This document shows positions 9,483 through 17,732 of a DNA stretch of 64,000 bases, piece after piece. Every line of letters begins with the position of its first letter. Positions within the stretch are counted from its first letter, which is position 1. A program made the position numbers and the translations under genes. The notes under the pieces are model-generated. The model had not been told where the DNA came from, ran no database searches, and saw only the letters and a list, made by a program, of their open reading frames with translations. Source of the stretch: Nocardia goodfellowii (lineage in GTDB: Bacteria > Actinomycetota > Actinomycetes > Mycobacteriales > Mycobacteriaceae); assembly GCF_017875645.1 (NCBI RefSeq), contig NZ_JAGGMR010000001.1, forward strand, positions 7,130,001 through 7,194,000, read 5' to 3'.

Positions 9483-10459
9483 TTCCCCTCCGTCTCTTGG
9501 ATCCGCTCGGCGGCGCGCATTCGCACGGGCGCCGCACGCGGGTTCTCCTCGATCTCCTGTTCGGTCGCCTTCTCGGCGCCACGGGTGAGCATCCGGAATT
9601 CCGGACCCATCCCGGGCAGTTCGACCGGCAGGCCGACCGGCGTGCGCGAGATGATGCGCGGCGCCAGTTCCTGTTTCACGACCCGGTCTTCCAGCGACTG
9701 GTACGACATGATCACGATGCGGCCACCCATCCGCAGCGAGTTCAGCGCGGCCGGCAACGCGGCGCGCAGCGAATCGAGTTCGCTGTTCACCTCGACACGT
9801 AAGGCCTGGAAGGTCCGCTTGGCGGGATGACCTCCGGTCCGCCGCGTCGCCGCGGGGATGGTGGCGTACAGCAACTCGACCAGCTCGGCGCTGGTTTCGA
9901 ACGGTTTGCGCTCCCGGCGCTTGAGCACCGCGGAGGCGATCTTGCCCGCGAACCGCTCTTCGCCATAGGTTTTCAGCACCCGGGCCAGATCACCGTGGCT
10001 GTAAGTATTGAGGACATCCGCGGCGGTCAGCCCGGCGGTCGGATCCATCCGCATATCCAGCGGCGCGTCGACGGAGTAGGCGAAACCGCGATCGGCTTCG
10101 TCGAGTTGCATCGAGGACACACCGAGGTCCATCAGAATCGCGCTGACCGACCCGATCGCGTCCAGCCCGGCCTGCTTCAGCGCCTCGGCGATGCCGTCGT
10201 ATCGGGTGTGCACCAGGGTGATTCGGTCCTCGAACGGCTGCAGCCGCGCACTCGCGAGTTCCAGCGCGTTGGTGTCGCGGTCGAGCCCGACCAAACGGGA
10301 CTCCGGATAGGTGCGCAGGAAATGTTCCGCGTGCCCGCCCAATCCGAGCGTGGCATCGAGATAGACGGCGCCGGGTTCGGCCAGCGCCGGGCCGAGTAAA
10401 TCGTCGGCCCGTCTGAGCAGGACCGGAACATGGCGGGGGCCGGGCTGTTCTGAGTTCAC
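9479..10459 (-). CDS. rsmH: 16S rRNA (cytosine(1402)-N(4))-methyltransferase
   Basis: RsmH (MraW), the SAM-dependent methyltransferase that N4-methylates C1402 in the decoding centre of 16S rRNA. The sequence shows HVPVLL at the N-terminus, the SAM-binding [16 protein letters not shown] motif, [13 protein letters not shown], and the conserved [15 protein letters not shown] segment. The start chosen is GTG 10459 because GGGAGG sits 5-6 bases upstream; an in-frame GTG at 10495 would add 12 residues without such a site. The stop overlaps the FtsL-like ATG as ATGA. Confidence 0.95.
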   Translation of the reverse strand: MNSEQPGPRHVPVLLRRADDLLGPALAEPGAVYLDATLGLGGHAEHFLRTYPESRLVGLDRDTNALELASARLQPFEDRITLVHTRYDGIAEALKQAGLDAIGSVSAILMDLGVSSMQLDEADRGFAYSVDAPLDMRMDPTAGLTAADVLNTYSHGDLARVLKTYGEERFAGKIASAVLKRRERKPFETSAELVELLYATIPAATRRTGGHPAKRTFQALRVEVNSELDSLRAALPAALNSLRMGGRIVIMSYQSLEDRVVKQELAPRIISRTPVGLPVELPGMGPEFRMLTRGAEKATEQEIEENPRAAPVRMRAAERIQETEGK

Positions 10460-10642
10460 CTCGACCTCCCGGATCTGCCTCGCATCGTCGCGCACCGCCT
10501 ACGGCTCGGCGGCGTGGGTGGAGAAAGCTGCTTGTCGAAAACGAATGCCGCGTGGTCTCTGACCGAACCGGCACCTGGCGTCGGGGAAGTACGTCAGGGT
10601 CCACGTCCGGGCAGAGGCCGCGTGGCACTCGTTGTTTCGGGG

Positions 10643-11074
10643 CTAGAAGATCCCGCCCAGCGACTCGTCTCTCGCTTGCGCGTAATCCTCCTCGTTCTCG
10701 GCGAGGTAGGACTCCCACGCCTGCTTATCCCATATTTCGAGGAAGTCGACCGAGCCGATGACCACGCAATCCTTGTCGAGGTTCGCGTAGCGACGGTGTT
10801 CGGCTGACAACACGATCCGGCCCTGCGCATCCAGACGTTGTTCATCCGTTCCGGCGGCGAGTGCCCGGACGAACGCGCGAGCCTGCGGATTGCTTCGAGA
10901 CGCCGCCGCGGCCCGGCGAGCGAGCGCGGTGAACTCATCTTTGGGATACACGGCAAGGCTGTGGTCCTGGCCTTTCGTGACCATCAACCCTCCCGCCAGA
11001 TCGTCTCGAAACTTCGCAGGCAACGTGAGTCGCCCCTTGTCGTCCAGCCGAGGTGTGTAGGTACCGAGAAACAA
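10643..11074 (-). CDS. mraZ: Transcriptional regulator MraZ
   Basis: DNA-binding protein of the AbrB-like MraZ fold that represses the dcw operon through direct repeats in its own promoter. The 143 residues contain two MraZ repeats, beginning with [25 protein letters not shown] (key motif [13 protein letters not shown]) and a second copy with [13 protein letters not shown]. The start codon is TTG at 11074, preceded by GGGAGG. Its operator lies about 60 bases upstream. It is the first gene of the dcw operon; 183 bases separate it from the chosen rsmH start. Confidence 0.95.
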   Translation of the reverse strand: MFLGTYTPRLDDKGRLTLPAKFRDDLAGGLMVTKGQDHSLAVYPKDEFTALARRAAAASRSNPQARAFVRALAAGTDEQRLDAQGRIVLSAEHRRYANLDKDCVVIGSVDFLEIWDKQAWESYLAENEEDYAQARDESLGGIF

Positions 11075-11132
11075 CCTCGATACCTCCCTACTGGATCACC
11101 TCGTCTGGATGGCCTCTCCTGTAGTGCGCGCT

Positions 11133-11160
11133 CCACATTACCCCACTTTCCCCCACTTTC
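11133..11160 (-). promoter_or_regulatory. MraZ box (operator of the dcw operon)
   Basis: On the minus strand this reads GAAAGTGGGG GAAAGTGGGG TAATGTGG: two perfect 10-base direct repeats and a third degenerate copy in the same register. MraZ proteins are known to bind GTGGG repeats spaced by 10 bases upstream of mraZ. The site is 59-86 bases upstream of the TTG start, in the expected place for repression of the operon promoter. Confidence 0.9.
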
Positions 11161-11403
11161 AATCGAATACCGGGGTGATCTCCCTCCCCGGTTCAGCGAT
11201 TCCGCAGGTCATCACAGCTATCACGGCGGTGGAGAGCTTTCGCGTGTTCCGCCGACACGCGGCGCGGACCTGGGTGATCGCCCGGAAACACCCAGCAACC
11301 GCAGCCGCGGTGGGTTGGAGTGGGGGATTCGGTGGGGCGTGGTGGTGGAGAACGAGCGGGCGCGGGGCCGGCCGGGGGCAGCGCGGCGCACGCGGACATG
11401 AGA

Positions 11404-11438
11404 CGGCGACGTCGCACCGGATCGGTGCGACGTCGCCG
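11404..11438 (-). terminator. Hairpin terminator after the DUF3040 gene
   Basis: Perfect inverted repeat with 15-base arms (CGGCGACGTCGCACC and its complement) and a 5-base loop, without a U-tract. It starts 38 bases beyond the stop of the DUF3040 gene and separates that gene from the dcw promoter. Confidence 0.75.
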
Positions 11439-11476
11439 CTGCGTTCAGATATCGAGGCTGTGCCCTAGGGCTGGGC

Positions 11477-11890
11477 CTACTCTTGTTCGAAGCGCCTCCG
11501 GAAACGGTCCTCCATACGTTCGGAGAACCCACCGGGCTTCTTGCCTCGGCCGGACCCGCTCGGCCCGCTGCCACCCGAACCGCTCGAGGACGCTTCGGCC
11601 GCGGCCGCCCCGCCCTTCGAACTGCCGAGCAACAGCAGAACGCCGGCTCCGAACATGACGATGAAACCGATCAAGCTGATGATCGGGAAGCCGCCGAGCT
11701 TCGGCAAAGCGATGCCGGCGACAAGCAGAACCAGGCCGAGGACGAACAAAGCCGCGGCCTGGAGTCTGCGGCGACTCGAGGTCGAACGAAGGCGTCCGCC
11801 GCGGACGGACGAGGCGAACTTCGGATCCTCAGCATAGAGCGCGCTCTCGATCTGTTCGAGCATGCGCTGCTCGTGCTCGGAGAGTGGCAC
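11477..11890 (-). CDS. DUF3040 family membrane protein (Rv2169c-like)
   Basis: Small actinobacterial membrane protein of unknown function. The 137 residues begin MPLSEHEQRMLEQIE, the usual DUF3040 opening. Two membrane helices follow (about 43-62 and 68-89), then a Gly/Ser-rich linker and a charged C-terminus (FSERMEDRFRRRFEQE). The GTG start at 11890 has GGAGG a few bases upstream. In Mtb the homologous gene also sits next to mraZ, so the position is conserved. It ends in a strong hairpin and appears to be transcribed alone. Confidence 0.88.
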   Translation of the reverse strand: MPLSEHEQRMLEQIESALYAEDPKFASSVRGGRLRSTSSRRRLQAAALFVLGLVLLVAGIALPKLGGFPIISLIGFIVMFGAGVLLLLGSSKGGAAAAEASSSGSGGSGPSGSGRGKKPGGFSERMEDRFRRRFEQE

Positions 11891-12047
11891 GGTACCTCCC
11901 CCGGCACTAGACGTGGGCTGCCGCTTCCGGGTAAGCGACAGACAGCCGACCTTGGCGGCTATCTGAAACCAATGATACGAGTTCGATCAGAGGCGTACCA
12001 CCTACTCGCGCATAACTAACTGGTCATGGCGTGGCGTCGGTCTGTGA

Positions 12048-12488
12048 TTATGCGGTCAAGCCGCCGTTCAGGCCTGGTGCGGGCCGCAAACGCGAGGCCG
12101 CGGTCAGCATGTCTTCTACGTCGTGCAGGAATGCTCCTACCCGCGAATAGAACTCGTCGGCCTGGTGATCATCGACATCCCGGTCCAAGCCGGCCTCCAG
12201 GGCGGCCCGCAATTCCGAGCGCGCGCTGAAATAGTCCGCCCACATCACGAACTCGGGCGCGGCGCGCTGCAACAGCACCCACGCGTTGCGAGAACGGGCG
12301 CGGGGGGCGGCGTCAGCCCCGGTAAACGCGAGCACCGCACCCGCACCGCGCAGGGCGGCCAGATAGGCGGTACGGAAACGTTCGCGCGGATCGTGCTCCC
12401 CCGCCGCTTCCATGAGCAATCCGTCCGCCCTTTTCAGCAGCTTGCCCGCCCTGCCGGGCTGCCCCGGCTGCTCCATACGAGACGACAT
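12048..12488 (-). CDS. HEPN-like protein of the SAV_6107 type
   Basis: A 146-residue, probably all-helical protein that I recognise tentatively as the SAV_6107-type HEPN family of actinobacteria. No catalytic role is established, although many HEPN proteins are RNases or RNA-binding. Features visible are LLKRADGLLMEAA, the helix RFRTAYLAALRGAGAVLAF, a Trp-rich segment (NAWVLLQRAAPEFVMWADYF) and DVEDMLTAA. The ATG at 12488 is preferred because GGAGGA lies 9 bases upstream; an in-frame GTG at 12542 would add 18 residues. It is divergent from the GNAT gene and probably shares its promoter region. Confidence 0.75.
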   Translation of the reverse strand: MSSRMEQPGQPGRAGKLLKRADGLLMEAAGEHDPRERFRTAYLAALRGAGAVLAFTGADAAPRARSRNAWVLLQRAAPEFVMWADYFSARSELRAALEAGLDRDVDDHQADEFYSRVGAFLHDVEDMLTAASRLRPAPGLNGGLTA

Positions 12489-12560
12489 TTCCCCATTCCT
12501 CCGCTCCTCGACACCCGGAGTCCTGGAGTGCTCTTCACCCACCGCACGGACCGAACAGGC

Positions 12561-12576
12561 ATTCGAACGTTTGAAT
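12561..12576. promoter_or_regulatory. Near-palindrome between divergent HEPN-like and GNAT genes
   Basis: ATTCGAACGTTTGAAT is a 16-base palindrome with one mismatched pair of positions, centred on AACGTT, in the 136-base divergent promoter region. It looks like an operator for a dimeric regulator. It is not a LexA box, because the 4-base spacer is missing. Confidence 0.35.
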
Positions 12577-12624
12577 TACGCTTGAATATAGGGACACCCA
12601 CCGACAACTTTTCGTCCGAGAGCC

Positions 12625-13242
12625 ATGACTGCAGTCAAGCCCGAACACAAGTCCGCCGCCGCACCCGTCGTCGTCGACCTCTCGGTCGCCGAATTGCGCT
12701 ACCGCATGCACGACGCGCTGTCGGTGTATGTCGCCGCGATGGGTTATCCGCACGGCACCGAGAACCATCGGGCCCCGATGTGGACCGAGCACACCACCCG
12801 GCCGGGCTGGCAGGCCGTGGCCGCGTTCCGCCCCGATGACGACGGGCGCGTCGATCTGCGTAAGGCGCCGATGCTGGCCATCGGCTACGGATACCGCGGC
12901 GCCCCGCATCAGTGGTGGCACCAGCAGGTGCACAGCGGAATGCGGCGCAGCGCCTGGCCGGAGCAGTCGGCTCGTCAACTGCTCTCCGACTACTTCGAAT
13001 TGACCGAGTTGCACGTGCATCCGGCGGCGCAGGGACAGGGTTTGGGCACCACGCTGCTGACCCGGCTGTTGCGGAACCGCCCCGAGGGGGCGGTGCTCTT
13101 GTCGACGCCGGAAGTGCAAGGAGAGGACAATCGAGCTTGGCGGTTGTACCGAAGGGAAGGATTTCTCGACGTGGTCCGCAATTTCGTGTTCGCGGGTGAT
13201 ACCCGGCCGTTCGCGATTCTGGGACGGCGACTTCCGCTGTGA
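12625..13242 (+). CDS. GNAT family N-acetyltransferase (Rv2170-like)
   Basis: A 205-residue protein of the Gcn5-related acetyltransferase fold. The acetyl-CoA-binding signature is in VHPAAQGQGLGTTLL (about residues 132-146, pattern QGxGxG). The later LYRREGFLDVVRNF matches the C-terminal beta-strand region of GNAT proteins. The acceptor substrate cannot be told from the sequence. The Mtb homolog Rv2170 lies in the same place between Rv2169c and lppM and, as I recall, has been linked to lysine acetylation of isocitrate dehydrogenase. The stop overlaps the GTG of the next gene by 4 bases. Confidence 0.85.
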   Translation: MTAVKPEHKSAAAPVVVDLSVAELRYRMHDALSVYVAAMGYPHGTENHRAPMWTEHTTRPGWQAVAAFRPDDDGRVDLRKAPMLAIGYGYRGAPHQWWHQQVHSGMRRSAWPEQSARQLLSDYFELTELHVHPAAQGQGLGTTLLTRLLRNRPEGAVLLSTPEVQGEDNRAWRLYRREGFLDVVRNFVFAGDTRPFAILGRRLPL

Positions 13243-14804
13243 CCACCCTCGTGCTGGGTTCGGGACACAATGCGCTGGTCGCGGCGTGCTATCTGGCGCG
13301 GACCGGCGAGCGCGTCGAGGTACTGGAGCGAGATGAGGTACTCGGCGGTGCGGTGTCGACCGTGGAACGGTTCCCGGGCCATCAGGTCGATCGCGGGTCC
13401 TCGGCGCACGTCATGATCCGGCATACCGGGATCATCGAGGAGCTGAAGCTCGGGAAGTTCGGCCTGCGCTACATCGATTGCGATCCCTGGGGCTTCACGC
13501 CCGGGGTGAACGGCGCGCCCCCGATCGTCTTCTCTCGTGCCCTGGACCGCACCTGCGCGTCCATCGCCGCGGCCTGCGGTCCGCACGACGCGATCGCCTA
13601 TCGGCGTTTCGTCGACGTCTGGGGTGAGCGCAGCGACCGGGTGATGCGCGCGTTCGGCGGACGATCCACGCCGGGCCGGCTGTTGCGATCGTTCTGGGGC
13701 TTGGACGCCGGCGACGGCGGCAGCGCCCTGTCCCGCGAGTTCCTGCAGCCCGGAGACGCGTTGCTGGACAGTTACTTTCGCGACGAGCGACTCAAAGCCT
13801 CACTGGCCTGGTTCGGTGCGCAATCCGGACCGCCGATGTCGGAACCCGGGACAGCGCCGATGGTCGGGTTCGCGGCGCTCATGCACAAGCTGCCGCCCGG
13901 TCGCGCGGTCGGCGGAAGTGGTGCGCTGACACAGGCTTTGGTCGCGCGCCTGCGGTCCGACGGCGGGACGGTGAGCGCCGGGGACGCGGTCACCTCGGTG
14001 CGGCGCGCGGGCGCGGGCTGGCGGGTGCGCACGGCCTCGGGCCGAGACCTCCAAGCGGACAATGTGATCGCGGGCACGCACATTCTGACCACGCTGGATC
14101 TGCTGCGCGAGGGCGGCTTCGACCCCGAACCGCTGGACGACTGGCAGCGGCGGATCCGAGTGGGCCCGGGTATCGGCATGGTGGTGCGGCTGGCCACCAG
14201 CGCACTGCCGCACTATCCGGGGGCTTCGCTCGCGGAATCGGCGCACGGCCTGCAATTCCTGGTGTCGGACCGCGGGCAGCTGCGGCGTGCGCACGGCGCG
14301 GCGCTGGCCGGTGATCTGCCGCCGCGGCCGGTGGTGCTGGCGATGAGTTTCAGCGCACTGGACCCGAGCATCGCTCCCGCCGGCGAGCATCAGCTGTCGC
14401 TGTGGTCGCAGTGGCATCCGTACGAGCTGGCCGACGGCACCGACTGGGCCGACCACGCGGAGCGGGAGGCCGACCGGATCATCGCCGAAGTCGACTCCTA
14501 CGCACCGGGTTTCGCCGATTCGGTGCTGCGGCGGTACGTGCAGACGCCGGTGGATCTGGAGCGGGAGATGGGGTTGCGCGGCGGCAACGTGATGCACGTG
14601 GAGATGTCGCTGGATCAGATGATGATGTGGCGGCCGATCCCGGAGTTGTCCGGTCAGCGGATCCCGGGTGCGCCGGGGTTCTATCTGACCGGTGCGTCGA
14701 CCCACCCTGGCGGCGGCGTCTCCGGCGCCAGCGGCCGCAGCGCCGCACAGTTGTTGTTGCGCGACTCCCGGCGCACGCGGTTCACCTTGTCACGCAGGCG
14801 ATGA
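13239..14804 (+). CDS. FAD-dependent oxidoreductase of the CrtI/CrtO (phytoene desaturase-like) family
   Basis: 521-residue flavoprotein. The N-terminal dinucleotide-binding motif is LVLGSGHNALVAACYLARTG (about 4-23), followed by an acidic residue ending strand 2 (VEVLERDEVLGG). The C-terminal FAD motif is GFYLTGASTHPGGGVSGASG. It belongs to the desaturase/ketolase superfamily that includes CrtI, CrtO-type carotenoid ketolases and PYROXD2-like proteins. Its place directly before a CruF-like gene (ATGA overlap) makes a carotenoid substrate likely, for instance ketolation or further desaturation, but the reaction is inferred. It is distinct from the crtI at 32776. Confidence 0.8.
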   Translation: MTTLVLGSGHNALVAACYLARTGERVEVLERDEVLGGAVSTVERFPGHQVDRGSSAHVMIRHTGIIEELKLGKFGLRYIDCDPWGFTPGVNGAPPIVFSRALDRTCASIAAACGPHDAIAYRRFVDVWGERSDRVMRAFGGRSTPGRLLRSFWGLDAGDGGSALSREFLQPGDALLDSYFRDERLKASLAWFGAQSGPPMSEPGTAPMVGFAALMHKLPPGRAVGGSGALTQALVARLRSDGGTVSAGDAVTSVRRAGAGWRVRTASGRDLQADNVIAGTHILTTLDLLREGGFDPEPLDDWQRRIRVGPGIGMVVRLATSALPHYPGASLAESAHGLQFLVSDRGQLRRAHGAALAGDLPPRPVVLAMSFSALDPSIAPAGEHQLSLWSQWHPYELADGTDWADHAEREADRIIAEVDSYAPGFADSVLRRYVQTPVDLEREMGLRGGNVMHVEMSLDQMMMWRPIPELSGQRIPGAPGFYLTGASTHPGGGVSGASGRSAAQLLLRDSRRTRFTLSRRR

Positions 14805-15649
14805 GAGCGGGAGAGGTCCGCGCGCCGGAGTCCGCGAAACTGGTGGTGCCTGGCGGGCCGGTGCGCGCGCAGGCGGCGGTCGTCGTGCCGATGGTGTTCG
14901 CGCTGCTGCTCGTGGCGGTGCAGATCAGCTATCCGCTGACCAGCGGCGCCGGCCGGGATCGGGTGACGGTCGCCGTTGTCCTGTTGTCGGCCGCTACGGC
15001 GCTGGCACACGCGGCCGTGACGCGCGGGTGGCGTTATGCCGCAGGGCTTCTGGTGATCCTGTCCGGAATCGGCCTGCTCGCGGAGGTCGTCGGCATCGCG
15101 ACCGGGTTTCCGTTCGGGTGCTACGAGTACGCGGTCGATCGGATCGGGCCGGCGGTGGCCGGGGTGCCGCTGATCGTGCCGGTGGCGTGGACGGGCGGGC
15201 TCTACCCGGTGTGGGTGGTGGCCGGGCTGCTGGCGCGGACGCCGGCGGCCAGGGTCGGGCTAACGGCGGCCGGCGGGGTCGGGTGGGACCTGTTCTTGGA
15301 CCCGCAGATGGTGGCCGACGGCCAATGGCGCTGGTGTGACGCCGAGTCCGGGTTGCCGGGGCTGGAGCAGATTCCACTGACCAACTACGCCGGCTGGGTG
15401 GCTGCCGGGTTGCTGATGGCTAGTCTGCTGCTGGTGTGGGAGCGCGTTGCCGATCGGCGGCGCGATCCACGACCCGCGTCGGTCGCGGTGCCGGTCGCGG
15501 TGTTTTTGTGGACGTGGCTCGGGTCGGCGCTGGCGCACGCGGTGTTTCTCGGGTTGCCCGCCTCCGCGGGGTACGGAGCGGTCGGTATGGGCCTGCTCGG
15601 AATCCCGTTGCTGGGGTTGCTCGCCCGCTCTGGCTTGTCGCGTGGCTAA
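14801..15649 (+). CDS. CruF-like carotenoid biosynthesis membrane protein
   Basis: 282-residue polytopic membrane protein of the carotenoid 1,2-hydratase (CruF/DUF422) family, which hydrates the psi end of acyclic or monocyclic carotenoids. About seven to eight hydrophobic segments are visible. The conserved stretches GFPFGCYEYAVD, VPLIVPVAWTGGLYPVWVV, and GWDLFLDPQMVADGQWRW match the family pattern. The ATG overlaps the previous stop as ATGA. With the downstream GT2 gene it would provide a hydroxylated and then glycosylated carotenoid, consistent with the glycosylated pigments known in Nocardia. Confidence 0.82.
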   Translation: MRAGEVRAPESAKLVVPGGPVRAQAAVVVPMVFALLLVAVQISYPLTSGAGRDRVTVAVVLLSAATALAHAAVTRGWRYAAGLLVILSGIGLLAEVVGIATGFPFGCYEYAVDRIGPAVAGVPLIVPVAWTGGLYPVWVVAGLLARTPAARVGLTAAGGVGWDLFLDPQMVADGQWRWCDAESGLPGLEQIPLTNYAGWVAAGLLMASLLLVWERVADRRRDPRPASVAVPVAVFLWTWLGSALAHAVFLGLPASAGYGAVGMGLLGIPLLGLLARSGLSRG

Positions 15650-15679
15650 TGTGGGGCCCGGCCTGGCACGATGTGAGCC

Positions 15680-16444
15680 GTGCAACCTAGTCCGATGACC
15701 ACGAAGCCCGATGCCCCGGTTCTAGCGACGCCGCGCCGCACCGGTGTGCGTATAGCGGGGGCGGTGCTGCTCGCGGCACTGCTGGTGCCGATGCTCGCGG
15801 CCTGCCTGCGGGTCCAGGTGTCGATGGGTGTGTCGTCGAACGACCGGGTGTCCGGGCGGGTGGTGGCCGCGGTGGTGCCGGCCGACGCCAACGACAAAGG
15901 GCCGCAGTTGAAGGCGCCCGACTCGCTCGCGGCCAAGGTGCGAGTCGAGCCCTACACCCAGGACGGCTATGTGGGCAGCAAGGTCTTCTTCGAGGACCTG
16001 TCCTTCGGCGAGGTGTCGCAACTCGGCGCGCTCTCCGAACAGAGCCAGGGCATGTTCCACCTCAACTTCCAGCGCACCGGCGATCTGGTCACCCTGGACG
16101 GCCGGGTCGACCTGAAATCGGTGCCGCCGCACGGCTCCGATGTGCAGCTGACGGTGGCGTTCCCGTCGCGGGTGGCCAAGACCAACGGCAGCCGCGAGGA
16201 CGACTCCACCGTCGCCTGGAAATTGTCGCCGGGCGAGGTTTCCCTGCTGCACGCCGAGGTCAGTTACGCGGACCCGAACACGCGCTCGTTCGCGGGGTGG
16301 GCCGGGATCGTCGGTGGCATCACGCTCGCGGTCGCCGCGATCGTGGCGGCGATGGCGTATATGGATCGCAATCCCCCGGCGCCGGGCTCCTCCGGGCGGT
16401 TCTCGCTGAGCGAGTGGTGGCGCACGGTGAAGGAAGGGCACTGA
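15680..16444 (+). CDS. lppM: Lipoprotein LppM
   Basis: 254-residue exported protein of the LppM family. A basic N-terminus is followed by a hydrophobic signal ending in a lipobox (LAAC, Cys at about residue 37), then the LppM domain, and a C-terminal membrane helix (about 207-227, GIVGGITLAVAAIVAAMAYM) with a short cytoplasmic tail. In Mtb LppM (Rv2171) sits in the same order after Rv2170 and was linked to phagosome maturation arrest and PIM/lipoglycan biology. The start is GTG 15680; an ATG at 15695 is also possible. It lies between two carotenoid-type genes. Confidence 0.88.
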   Translation: MQPSPMTTKPDAPVLATPRRTGVRIAGAVLLAALLVPMLAACLRVQVSMGVSSNDRVSGRVVAAVVPADANDKGPQLKAPDSLAAKVRVEPYTQDGYVGSKVFFEDLSFGEVSQLGALSEQSQGMFHLNFQRTGDLVTLDGRVDLKSVPPHGSDVQLTVAFPSRVAKTNGSREDDSTVAWKLSPGEVSLLHAEVSYADPNTRSFAGWAGIVGGITLAVAAIVAAMAYMDRNPPAPGSSGRFSLSEWWRTVKEGH

Positions 16445-16464
16445 CCCGTCCCGCCGAGCGGGTC

Positions 16465-17583
16465 GTGCGCGCGGGCACGGCCATCGCGGTCTTCGGATGT
16501 GTTGTCGCGCTGTACAACCGAGTGACGGTGCGGCGGTTACCGGAGTCCGCCACGGTGGTCGAGCCGGTGACGGTGTGCGTCCCGGCCCGGGACGAGGCCC
16601 ACCGGCTGCCCGCGTTGATCGCCGATCTGCGGGCTCAGACCGGAGTACCGGATCTGCGGGTGCTGATCCTGGACGACGCGTCCTGCGATGGGACCGCCGA
16701 CGCGGCCGCACGGGCGATCGCGGGCGACGACCGTTTCCTGGTGATCCGTTCCGATGCCGAACCCGCCCCCGGCTGGACCGGTAAGGCGGCGGCCTGCGAG
16801 CGGCTCGCCGAACTGACCGACACCGCCGTGCTGGTGTTCCTCGACGCCGATGTGCGGCTGGCTCCGGGCGCGATCGCCGCGGCGGTATCCGAATTGCGCA
16901 GACGCGACGTGGCATTGGTGTCTCCGTGGCCCGCGCAGCAGACGGGCTCGGTGGCCGAGGTGCTGGTGCAGCCACTGCTGTGCTGGTCCTGGGCGGCGGC
17001 GCTGCCGATCACGCTCGGCAATCGCAGCCGCGCACCGTCGATGGCGGTGGCGTGCGGGCAGTTCCTGGTTTTCGACACCGCGGCCTATCGGACTATCGGC
17101 GGGCACGCCGCCGTGGCGGGCAGCCCGACCGAGGATCTGGATATCGCCCGCGCGCTGCGTCGCAGCGGCAGGCACACCGCGCTGGTCGCGGCGGGACGGC
17201 AGGCGCGGACCCGAATGTACCGGGGCGCAGCCGAACTCGACGCCGGGTACACCCGTTGGCTGTGGTCCGCTTACGGTGGTTCGCCTTTGGCTGCCGCGGG
17301 GGTGGGACTGCTTGTCGCCGTGGGGTATTGGATCCCGCCGTTGGCGGCGATCGGCGGGCGGGGCAAGCTGCGGCGCGCCGGACTTCTCGGATATGCCGCG
17401 GCGGTCATCGGGCGTCTGCTTGCCCGGTCCACCGAGACCGCGGCACCGCTGGGACGGATGGATTTCCTCGCGGCGCTGGCGCATCCGCTGTCGGTGGGCG
17501 GGTATGCGGTGCTCTCCGTCCGGTCGCACCTTGCCCACCGCGCCGGGACGTCGACGTGGAAGCGGCGTTCGGTCGGCAGCTGA
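16465..17583 (+). CDS. Family 2 glycosyltransferase, CruC/CrtQ-like
   Basis: About 372 residues. An N-terminal hydrophobic segment (AGTAIAVFGCVVALYNRV) precedes a GT2 catalytic domain with ILDDASCDGT (nucleotide-sugar binding), LVFLDADVRLAPGA (DxD metal site) and SPTEDLDIARALRR (catalytic ED). Two or three C-terminal membrane helices follow. It resembles membrane GT2 enzymes that glycosylate carotenoids (CruC, CrtQ), in line with the neighbouring CruF-like gene. The start is uncertain: GTG 16465 is used here; GTG 16414 or a CTG at 16441 that overlaps the lppM stop and follows AAGGAAGG are alternatives. Confidence 0.75.
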   Translation: MRAGTAIAVFGCVVALYNRVTVRRLPESATVVEPVTVCVPARDEAHRLPALIADLRAQTGVPDLRVLILDDASCDGTADAAARAIAGDDRFLVIRSDAEPAPGWTGKAAACERLAELTDTAVLVFLDADVRLAPGAIAAAVSELRRRDVALVSPWPAQQTGSVAEVLVQPLLCWSWAAALPITLGNRSRAPSMAVACGQFLVFDTAAYRTIGGHAAVAGSPTEDLDIARALRRSGRHTALVAAGRQARTRMYRGAAELDAGYTRWLWSAYGGSPLAAAGVGLLVAVGYWIPPLAAIGGRGKLRRAGLLGYAAAVIGRLLARSTETAAPLGRMDFLAALAHPLSVGGYAVLSVRSHLAHRAGTSTWKRRSVGS

Positions 17584-17732
17584 GTCTGCCGTCACCAGGC
17601 GCACCGATTCCCAGGGTCTGAGCGGCGAACTCTGCTCGCCGTCACCGACTGTCGACTGAGTGGGGAAGGTAGGCCACGCATGATGTGGCCCGCCGGTCCG
17701 GGTCGCGATCAGCAACCGACCCATCGGAAAGA

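Larger units (their letters stand above)
11075..11476. other. Intergenic region upstream of mraZ
   Basis: About 400 bases without a convincing gene. It holds the MraZ box (11133-11160) with the presumed dcw promoter, and the hairpin at 11404-11438. The stretch 11170-11400 is GC-rich, and I see no codon bias or motif there that supports a gene or RNA. Confidence 0.6.

Noticed and set aside
12561-12576. LexA box
   Set aside because: The half-sites CGAAC and GTTTG are adjacent; the SOS consensus needs four bases between them.
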